A stretch of 47,573 nt of DNA from Ruminococcus sp. UBA3767 (lineage in GTDB: Bacteria; Bacillota; Clostridia; Oscillospirales; Ruminococcaceae). Positions 1 through 6,155 of this stretch are shown in pieces. Position numbers and translations under genes: made by a program. Below the pieces are notes generated by a model. The model was not told the DNA's origin. It saw nothing but the letters and a program-made list of their open reading frames with translations, and did no database searches. The stretch's first letter is position 1, and each line of letters opens with the position of its first letter. The DNA is taken from NCBI GenBank assembly GCA_002371625.1, contig DFFV01000068.1, forward strand, positions 6,143 to 53,715. Direction: 5' to 3'.

Positions 1-102
1 ATCAGAAGCGTGTCGGGCGACTGAGTGGTGTTGCGGCTGTCCGCAATTCCCTCGCCTTGTGTTTTGCAGCTGATACTTTCTGCGGAAAATTATGAATAAT
101 AG

Positions 103-131
103 TTGACGAAATTGTTTTTATCTGATAGAAT
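103..131 (+). promoter_or_regulatory. sigma-A promoter of the first LRR surface protein
   Basis: TTGACG at 103-108 and TAGAAT at 126-131 are separated by 17 bases. TGA directly before the -10 gives an extended -10. It lies about 75 bases before the chosen start at 205, which argues against the longer reading from 142. Confidence 0.65.
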
Positions 132-204
132 ATAATCAAGTATGCAGGGCACAAACAGCACTGCTTTAAGGGGAAACAGACAGACAAGAAAAGGGGTAAA
201 AGAA

Positions 205-2433
205 ATGAAAAGGAAAACACTATCGTTCGTTCTTTCGCTGCTGCTGCTGTTCGGCAGCGCAGCCTATCTTCCGCAGACACGGCCCGGACAGGACGGTATT
301 ATCACCGCAAGTGCCGATATCTCGGGGGATTATGAGTATAAGGAAAATGATGACGGTACGCTGCAGATAACAAAATACCAAGGCTCGGCAGCGACTGTTG
401 CGATACCTGCGGAGATAAACGGGAAAAAGGTAACGAGAGTGGGGAAAAATTCGTTTTATGGCAATACAACTCTCCGCAGCGTTACTGTTCCTGACGGTGT
501 AACCGAAATAGGCGATTATGCTTTTGAACGCTGCAGCGCACTGACGAAAGTGGTTCTGCCGAATTCACTGAAAAAGCTGGAAATGTGTGTGTTTAAGGAT
601 TGCAAGGAGCTTGCCTCGCTGGATATTCCCAAAACGGTGAACGATATTGACCGTGATGCGTTCGCAGGCACAAAATGGCTGAGCCTGCAGCAAGCAAAAG
701 ATCCGATGGTGTGTGTCAACAATGTTCTTGTGGACGGCAAGGGCTGCAAGGGCAAGGTAAATATACCCGCAAATATAACGATAATCGCTGAAGCAGCTTT
801 CAGAGATAATAAGAACATAACCGGGGTATCCTTCCCGAAGGATCTTGCTGAGATAAGGGGAAGAGCATTCAGTAATTGCACGGGGCTCAAAGAAGTCGTG
901 ATACCGGACAAGGTCACCGAGGTGGACTTTGAGGCGTTTGAGGACTGCACGGGACTTGTTTCGGCAACACTCGGAAAAAGTATGAAGGAACTTTGTCCGG
1001 GGACATTTTTCAGCTGCAAAAACCTTAAAAAAGTAACATTCAGATCGTGGATGTGGGTCATACATTCGGATGTATTCTATGACTGCAATTCACTCGAGGA
1101 TTTTGTATTCCCCGATGATCTCCAGGAAATAGGACGCTGGTCTTTCGTGCGCTGCAACGGACTTAAAAGCGTGAGCGTTCCTGAGACGGTATATGAGATA
1201 GGAAACGATGCTTTTGCTGAATGTCACAACATAGAAAAGGCTATGCTTTCCGAGCGGCTTGAAACGATAGGCGATTATGCTTTTTATCAGACTGAAAAGC
1301 TCAAAAGCATAGTCGTTCCCGATTCGGTAAAAACGATAGGGGAATATGCTCTGGGGTATACTTACGATCAGAAATTGAAAGATTACTGTTTTCTGCCGGG
1401 CTTCAAGCTGTATTGCTCAAAAGGCTCAAAGGCGGAGGCTTATGCAAAGCAAAACGGGTTAAGTGTAGGCTATGTTCCCAAAAAGAACAGGCTTTACGGA
1501 TATGACCGCTACGGCACAGCAGCCGATATATCGCTGAAGGTAAACACAGGCTCTGAAACTGTGATCCTTGCAAACGGGCTTAATTATGCCGATGCGCTTG
1601 CAGGCGTTCCGCTTGCGGCACAAAGCGAGATGCCCATACTTCTGACGGCTAAGAACTCTCTGCCTGATGATACCCGGGCGGCGATAAAGATTCACGAGCC
1701 GAAGAAAATAATCCTGCTCGGCGGCGAGGGCGTTATAGGCAAAAACGTTATCACTGAGCTGAAAAAGCTGGGCATACAGGAAAAGAACATAACAAGGATA
1801 GCAGGAGATACGAGATATTCTACCGCCGTTGAAATAGCAAAGAAGCTGACCAAGGCTCCCGGCGAGATATTCTTTGTTTACGGGCTCAATTACCCCGATG
1901 CGCTCTCGGCAGGTGCTGCGGCAGGTGTAAAGGGTGCGCCGATACTTTATCTTGGCAAGGACAGCATAGACAGTGATATACTGGCTTACCTCAAAAGCAT
2001 AAAGGGCAGCGTGAAAAAAGCCTACGTAATCGGCGGCAGCGGTATAATCAGCGATGCTGTTCTCAAACAGGCAGGCAGTGCGCTGGGGCTTACGGTGAGC
2101 ACAACGATAAAGGACAAGGCTATAACAAGGATAGCCGGTGCGAACAGATATGATACCTGCGCAGCGGTGAACAATGCATTCGCATCGGTGCTGACGGGAA
2201 AGAGCATCTGCGTTGCAAAGGGACTTGATTTCCCTGATGCGCTTTCGGGCGGAGTGCTGGCGGCTGTAATGAAAGCACCGCTTTTCCTTGCGGATAATGA
2301 GCTCAACGACGCTCAGAGAAAATACCTCAAGGGCAAGAGCTATAATAATCTTTATGCTTTCGGCGGCGTGGGAGCTGTAAGTGATTATACTATCTCAAGG
2401 ATAAACAATGCTATCGCAGGAATAGCCTTTTAA
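205..2433 (+). CDS. secreted BspA-like LRR protein with three C-terminal cell-wall-binding-2 repeats
   Basis: Predicted exported surface protein of 742 residues. I chose the ATG at 205 because AAGGGG lies just upstream and the next residues (MKRKTLSFVLSLLLLFGS) form a signal peptide that ends near residue 36; the frame stays open to 142 but lacks these marks. Residues about 40-420 are BspA-type leucine-rich repeats (LRR_5), seen as repeated 'I..YAF..C..L..V..P.S...I' units. Residues about 427-742 hold three cell-wall-binding-2 units with the typical R-Y-x-T-A-x, N-Y-A-D-A-L and I-I-L-G-G motifs. That repeat family anchors proteins non-covalently to the Gram-positive wall. The ligand of the LRR part is unknown. 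The C-terminal third closely resembles that of the 1475-residue protein at 14881-19308, so the two probably share an anchoring mode. No clear terminator follows. Confidence 0.9.
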   Translation: MKRKTLSFVLSLLLLFGSAAYLPQTRPGQDGIITASADISGDYEYKENDDGTLQITKYQGSAATVAIPAEINGKKVTRVGKNSFYGNTTLRSVTVPDGVTEIGDYAFERCSALTKVVLPNSLKKLEMCVFKDCKELASLDIPKTVNDIDRDAFAGTKWLSLQQAKDPMVCVNNVLVDGKGCKGKVNIPANITIIAEAAFRDNKNITGVSFPKDLAEIRGRAFSNCTGLKEVVIPDKVTEVDFEAFEDCTGLVSATLGKSMKELCPGTFFSCKNLKKVTFRSWMWVIHSDVFYDCNSLEDFVFPDDLQEIGRWSFVRCNGLKSVSVPETVYEIGNDAFAECHNIEKAMLSERLETIGDYAFYQTEKLKSIVVPDSVKTIGEYALGYTYDQKLKDYCFLPGFKLYCSKGSKAEAYAKQNGLSVGYVPKKNRLYGYDRYGTAADISLKVNTGSETVILANGLNYADALAGVPLAAQSEMPILLTAKNSLPDDTRAAIKIHEPKKIILLGGEGVIGKNVITELKKLGIQEKNITRIAGDTRYSTAVEIAKKLTKAPGEIFFVYGLNYPDALSAGAAAGVKGAPILYLGKDSIDSDILAYLKSIKGSVKKAYVIGGSGIISDAVLKQAGSALGLTVSTTIKDKAITRIAGANRYDTCAAVNNAFASVLTGKSICVAKGLDFPDALSGGVLAAVMKAPLFLADNELNDAQRKYLKGKSYNNLYAFGGVGAVSDYTISRINNAIAGIAF

Positions 2434-2562
2434 GGCATTGAAAAGCGGCTGCTATAACTGCCGGTTATACCTCTATGCAAAACAGTTATTTTACTTTTCG
2501 CAGTTTTTGTGTTATCATAATAGCAGCAGGGAAAGACTTTAAGGTAACACGGGAGGTGCGGT

Positions 2563-3288
2563 ATGAAAAGGATATCAGCGCTGGCAGCAGCGGTAGTTAT
2601 GACTTTTTCGGTAATGACAGCGTGCGGTGATACAAGCAGCTCGCAGAGCAGCAATTCATCGGGCAGCAGTACATCTTCGGCAAGCAGTGCTTCTTCAGCT
2701 GCGGCAGGGGAGAGCAGCAATGCATCGGGCGGCAGCAGCAACGCAAGTCAGAAAAGCTCGGATATACTCGTTGCATATTTCACAGCAGCCGAAAACGGCA
2801 AGGACGACGTTATATCATCTGCTTCAAAGGCAAATTTCAACGGCAGGGAAATGGGAAATGCAGCGGTGCTTGCGACCATTATCTCGGAAAAAACAGGCGG
2901 CGACCTGTTCTCGATAAAAACTGTAAAGGATTATCCGCTGGATTATGACGAGCTTGTGGATTATGCCAAGCAGGAGCAGAAGGACGGCGAGCTTCCCGAG
3001 CTTGAAACATCGGTGGATGTGAGCGCCTATAAGACGGTGTATGTTGTATACCCTGTGTGGTGGTATACCATGCCGCAGGCGATATACTCGTTCTTTGACA
3101 AGTACGATCTTTCGGGCAAAACGCTGATTCCCGTTACAACGCACGAGGGCAGCTCAATGGCTGATTCGGTGGACAAGTTCAAATCGCTCGAGCCTGATGC
3201 ACAGGTAAAGGACGGCTATTCGGTAAGAGGCGGTTCGGTAAGCTCTGCCAAGGAAGAGCTGGAAAAGTGGATAGACGAACAAGGCTGA
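2563..3288 (+). CDS. flavodoxin-fold lipoprotein
   Basis: 241 residues. The start has a GGAGGT site five bases upstream and is followed by a lipoprotein signal with lipobox V-M-T-A-C, so the mature protein should be lipid-anchored on the outer face of the membrane. Residues about 24-65 are a Ser/Asn/Ala-rich spacer. The rest has the flavodoxin fold: 'DILVAYFTAAENG' at the position of the FMN phosphate loop, 'YPVWWYTMPQAIYSFFD' as the aromatic flavin-stacking region, and a Gly-rich C-terminal strand. The phosphate loop is degenerate compared with the usual T/S-x-T-G-N-T, so FMN binding is likely but not certain. The family carries out one-electron redox reactions; the substrate cannot be read from the sequence. 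The gene stands alone and ends in a bidirectional terminator. Confidence 0.85.
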   Translation: MKRISALAAAVVMTFSVMTACGDTSSSQSSNSSGSSTSSASSASSAAAGESSNASGGSSNASQKSSDILVAYFTAAENGKDDVISSASKANFNGREMGNAAVLATIISEKTGGDLFSIKTVKDYPLDYDELVDYAKQEQKDGELPELETSVDVSAYKTVYVVYPVWWYTMPQAIYSFFDKYDLSGKTLIPVTTHEGSSMADSVDKFKSLEPDAQVKDGYSVRGGSVSSAKEELEKWIDEQG

Positions 3289-3300
3289 TATAAAAATCAA

Positions 3301-3338
3301 AAACTCGGATAAGCATTTGAAAATGCCTGTCCGAGTTT
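3301..3338. terminator. bidirectional terminator between convergent lipoprotein genes
   Basis: AAACTCGGA at 3301-3309 pairs with TCCGAGTTT at 3330-3338, and GCATTT pairs with AAATGC inside. T-rich sequence follows on the plus strand and A-rich sequence precedes it, so it can stop transcription from both sides. Confidence 0.85.
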
Positions 3339-3342
3339 TATT

Positions 3343-4494
3343 TTATCCATTTTCATTCTGCGTTTCCTGCTCGGTCTCCTCGTCGGAAGATTCCTCGTTT
3401 TCTGTTTCGCTTTGCTCTTCCTGCTCGGTCTCCTCGCCGGAAGATTCTTCGTCTTCTGTTTCGGTTTGTTTTTCCTGCTCGGTCTCCTCATCGGGAGTTT
3501 CTTCGTCTTCTGTTTCGCTTTGCTCTTCCCGCTGAGTCTCCTCGTCGGAGGTTTCCTCGCTTTCCGTTTCGGTTTGTTCTTCCCGCTGAGTCTCTTCGTC
3601 GGAAGATCCCTCGTTGTCTGTTTCGCTTTGTTCCTCCTGCTCGGTCTCCTCATCGGGAGTTTTATTTATCTCGGTGTCGTCTTGCTCGGTAGTTACCTGA
3701 GTGTTCTCGGTATCATCCTTCTCGGTAAGCGTGGTTTTTTCTTCTGTTACGGCAGTGGTGCTTTCTGTCGCTGTGTCGGCAGGAGCGGAAGGCTGCTGAG
3801 TCGTCTGCGAAGCGCTGCTGTCTGATGAAGCTGTGCTGCCTGACGAGTTTGATTTACTGCTGCCCGATGACGAGCTCGATTTTTTGCTGGCCGATGAAGA
3901 TGATGACGATGATGAGGACGACTTTGTTTTGCTCTTTTTGGAGTTTTTCCTGCTCACGCTGCTGCCCGAGCTGCTCTGTCCGCCCGAGGCGGAGGGCTTC
4001 TTGGAAGCCCCCGTTGTTGAGTCGCTGCTGCTGTCGGTTGAAGACTTGCTGCTGTCGGAGGAGGACTTTTTCTTCCTGCCCTTTGAGCTGCCCTTTGAAC
4101 TGCCGGACGAACTGTCGGAGCTGCTCCTGCTCTTTTTTGAGCCTGACTTTTTCTCGGAGCTGCTGTCAGAGCTTTCCGAAGAAGTGCTGTCCTTGTCGGA
4201 GCTGCTGTCGGTGCTGCTTTTCGTCTTCTTTTTGGAAGACTTTTCAGAGCTGCTGTCGGAAGCCGTATCCGAGCTTTCTCCGCTTTGCGAGCTGTCCTTT
4301 TTGTGCTTTGAGCTTTCGCTGCTCTCGCTGTTCTCGCTGTCTTCACTGCTGCTGTCCGTTTCGCTTTGCTGCGCCGAGTAGGAGCTTTCCTGCTCAGCCT
4401 GTGAAATGCTGCTGTCCTTTGAGCCTGCACAGCCCGTTGCCATGAGGCACAGCGCCATTATTGCAATAAGCGCCGAGTACTTTTTGTTTTTCAT
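3343..4494 (-). CDS. serine-rich lipoprotein with C-terminal Glu/Thr tandem repeats
   Basis: 383 residues. The N-terminus is a lipoprotein signal ending in lipobox M-A-T-G-C. Residues about 25-230 are almost entirely Ser with Lys, Asp and Glu, including a run of ten serines, and should be unstructured. The last ~102 residues are about 5.7 copies of an 18-residue acidic repeat of the type EETEQEEQSETENEESSD, coded by 54-base units at 3346-3651. No catalytic domain is visible. Such proteins usually act as flexible stalks or glycosylated surface spacers, which is an inference here. The low complexity produces long spurious open frames on both strands. A possible -10 (TACAAT on the minus strand, 4526-4531, with TGT before it) lies upstream, but no good -35 box is seen. 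Confidence 0.8.
   Translation of the reverse strand: MKNKKYSALIAIMALCLMATGCAGSKDSSISQAEQESSYSAQQSETDSSSEDSENSESSESSKHKKDSSQSGESSDTASDSSSEKSSKKKTKSSTDSSSDKDSTSSESSDSSSEKKSGSKKSRSSSDSSSGSSKGSSKGRKKKSSSDSSKSSTDSSSDSTTGASKKPSASGGQSSSGSSVSRKNSKKSKTKSSSSSSSSSSASKKSSSSSGSSKSNSSGSTASSDSSASQTTQQPSAPADTATESTTAVTEEKTTLTEKDDTENTQVTTEQDDTEINKTPDEETEQEEQSETDNEGSSDEETQREEQTETESEETSDEETQREEQSETEDEETPDEETEQEKQTETEDEESSGEETEQEEQSETENEESSDEETEQETQNENG
3346..3651 (-). repeat. 54-base tandem repeat inside the serine-rich lipoprotein gene
   Basis: About 5.7 imperfect copies of a 54-base unit encode 18 residues each, with the constant core D-E-E-T and the frame kept throughout. Differences are mostly conservative (Q/R, S/T, D/N). 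Confidence 0.8.
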
Positions 4495-4573
4495 TTTTAC
4501 CGCCCTCTTTCCTTGTACTGACCTAATTGTAACAGGCGTGCTTTAAATAAAGCTAAAATGAAAAATATTTTTT

Positions 4574-4605
4574 TGCGCAAAAAAACAGACAGCCTCGGCT
4601 GCCTG
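4574..4605 (-). terminator. terminator of the lipoprotein gene at 4617-5276
   Basis: On the minus strand CAGGCAGCC pairs with GGCTGTCTG (one G-U pair) and is followed by seven T residues. It directly follows the stop codon at 4617. Confidence 0.85.
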
Positions 4606-4616
4606 CTTTCAGGTTT

Positions 4617-5276
4617 TTACTTTATGCCGTAGGTGCTTTTGTAATCACCTATCTTGAGCGTTATCGGGAAATTCGTGCTGCCGATGTTTGATTTGTTCAC
4701 CGTGAAGATGTAGCCGTCCTCTTTGCCGTTGAAAAAGCGTGCGGTGCCCTTTGGAGTGTTTGTCTGCGCCTTTTGCTCCTTAACATCTTCGGGCAGCGAT
4801 TTTCTCAGGAATTCTATCAGCTTTTCAGCGATGTCGTTCGCCTTTACGCTCTTGTCCTCGTCATCGCCTATCGAGTACTGTATGAATGTGAGCTTTTCGT
4901 TCTTGTATGTCAGCGTACACTTAACGTCCAGCGGTGAACCCATGTCGAATTTTCCGCCGAAAAGCGATGATACCTTTCCGAATGAAAACGTGTCGAAATC
5001 ATTAGAAGTTTCAGCAGCGTTTTTCTTGTCAAAAGCGCCGCCCGTCTTTTCGCTCACCTGCTCACGGGTAAGCCCCATGAACTGCTCGCCGCCGCTTTTA
5101 AGGAATACGCCCAGCATATCCGTTTCCTTCACCTCTGCGCTTTTGAGCTGCGAAGGATCAACAGCCGAGCTGCTTACCGAAGCATCTCCGCCCTTGTCGG
5201 CAGCAGAGCTGTCACCGCAGGCAGCCAGTGAGAATACAAGTGCAGCTGCAAGTACCGCTGCGATAGTTTTTTTCAT
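4617..5276 (-). CDS. predicted lipoprotein of unknown function
   Basis: 219 residues. The first 20 residues form a lipoprotein signal with lipobox L-A-A-C, followed by a short Ser/Asp/Ala-rich linker, so the protein should sit on the outer face of the membrane. I recognise no domain in the remainder, which is a mixed alpha/beta sequence with a C-terminal part rich in strands (T-F-P-I-T-L-K-I-G). The start is fixed by GGGGAGGT just upstream. It has its own promoter (minus strand, 5310-5338) and its own terminator, so it is monocistronic. It is transcribed divergently from the phosphatase-kinase operon, with the two promoters about 30 bases apart; this could allow shared control, but no functional link is shown. 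Confidence 0.8.
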   Translation of the reverse strand: MKKTIAAVLAAALVFSLAACGDSSAADKGGDASVSSSAVDPSQLKSAEVKETDMLGVFLKSGGEQFMGLTREQVSEKTGGAFDKKNAAETSNDFDTFSFGKVSSLFGGKFDMGSPLDVKCTLTYKNEKLTFIQYSIGDDEDKSVKANDIAEKLIEFLRKSLPEDVKEQKAQTNTPKGTARFFNGKEDGYIFTVNKSNIGSTNFPITLKIGDYKSTYGIK

Positions 5277-5309
5277 GTAAAACCGACCTCCCCGTTATCG
5301 TTTTTGAAC

Positions 5310-5338
5310 AGTATACCACACTTTTACATACATTGCAA
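5310..5338 (-). promoter_or_regulatory. promoter of the lipoprotein gene at 4617-5276
   Basis: On the minus strand TTGCAA (5333-5338) and TATACT (5310-5315) are 17 bases apart, with TGG giving an extended -10. Confidence 0.65.
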
Positions 5339-5368
5339 TACAAAACCGCCATAAATTCAGTAAATTTG

Positions 5369-5397
5369 TTGACATTTATGCGCTTTGAGTGTATAAT
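5369..5397 (+). promoter_or_regulatory. consensus sigma-A promoter of the phosphatase-kinase-ABC operon
   Basis: TTGACA (5369-5374) and TATAAT (5392-5397), spacer 17: a perfect match to consensus. Because the -10 overlaps the open frame that begins at 5389, translation must start further down, at the GTG at 5437. Confidence 0.85.
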
Positions 5398-5436
5398 TAT
5401 TCTGGGTATGTATTAATGTATACGGAGGTGCTGCTC

Positions 5437-6153
5437 GTGAGCTGGATATATAACGCATATTCCGATATCGGCGACAGGGAGAAAAACGAGGACTGCTGTG
5501 ATGTAAGGCTCGTGGAGGATTCGCTGTTTGCGGTGCTTGCCGATGGAATGGGCGGCTTTCGTGGAGGAGAGATAGCCTCGGCGCTCGTTATCAGCACGTT
5601 TGAGGAAATGCTTGCTCACGGCAGGGCGCAGGAGCTGGATCAGGTGCTGAAAACGGCTAACGAAAAAATACTTGAACGCCAGCAGGAGCTGGGCTTTAAA
5701 ATGAAAACTACCGCAGCTGCGGTGTGCATAACCGACGACTCGGCGGTGACAGCCCACGTTGGCGACAGCAGAGTCTACGCATTCAGCAGAGGGCAGCTGG
5801 TTTTCAGAACGACCGACCACAGCGCTGCGCAGATGTGCGTTGACATGGGCGAGATAACCGAGGAGGGCATAAGGGAGCACCCCGACCGATGTGTGCTGAC
5901 ACGTTCGCTCGGCTCGGGGGAAGATATCAAGGTAGATGTGCATAAGCTTGAAAAGGGCAGCTTTGACAGCTTGCTGATATGCTCCGACGGTTTCTGGGGA
6001 AATGTTTACGAGCAGGAGATGTGCGATGCGCTCGCACAGGCACAGGCTCCGCTTGAATGGATAGAAAAAATGCTTGAAAAACGCAGACAAAGAACGAAAG
6101 ACGACAACGACAACAATACCGCCGTTGCGATAATGTATGGCAGGGAGGGATAG
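5437..6153 (+). CDS. PP2C-family Ser/Thr protein phosphatase
   Basis: 238 residues with a GTG start, chosen because GGAGG lies at 5424-5428 and the promoter -10 excludes earlier starts. It is a cytosolic metal-dependent phosphatase that removes phosphate from Ser/Thr residues. The PP2C motifs appear in order: R-E-K-N-E-D (residues 14-19), D-G-M-G-G (36-40), G-D-S-R (109-112), C-S-D-G (182-185) and D-N-x-N-N-T (225-228), which supply the metal-binding aspartates. It is a single-domain enzyme like bacterial PrpC/Stp. The stop is two bases before the kinase start, so the two are almost surely co-translated. By family precedent it should reverse the action of the neighbouring kinase on that kinase and on the FHA-ABC protein. 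Confidence 0.92.
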   Translation: MSWIYNAYSDIGDREKNEDCCDVRLVEDSLFAVLADGMGGFRGGEIASALVISTFEEMLAHGRAQELDQVLKTANEKILERQQELGFKMKTTAAAVCITDDSAVTAHVGDSRVYAFSRGQLVFRTTDHSAAQMCVDMGEITEEGIREHPDRCVLTRSLGSGEDIKVDVHKLEKGSFDSLLICSDGFWGNVYEQEMCDALAQAQAPLEWIEKMLEKRRQRTKDDNDNNTAVAIMYGREG

Positions 6154-6155
6154 CT

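Noticed and set aside
2434..2562. Terminator and promoter between the first two genes
   Set aside because: No stem with a T-run is convincing, and the -35 candidate (TTACTT) for CATAAT/TATCAT boxes near 2513-2521 is too weak to list.
3346..3651. CRISPR array
   Set aside because: The repeats are contiguous 54-base in-frame units with no unique spacers and code for an acidic peptide repeat.
3825..4445. Long plus-strand open frames opposite the Ser-rich lipoprotein gene
   Set aside because: They mirror the low-complexity Ser codons of the minus-strand gene, give Cys/Arg- or Asp/Leu-rich nonsense protein, and have no ribosome site; the lipoprotein signal and start lie on the minus strand.
5389..5436. 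Earlier start of the PP2C gene at the ATG at 5389
   Set aside because: It would place the promoter -10 (5392-5397) inside the coding region; the GTG at 5437 has GGAGG at the right distance.
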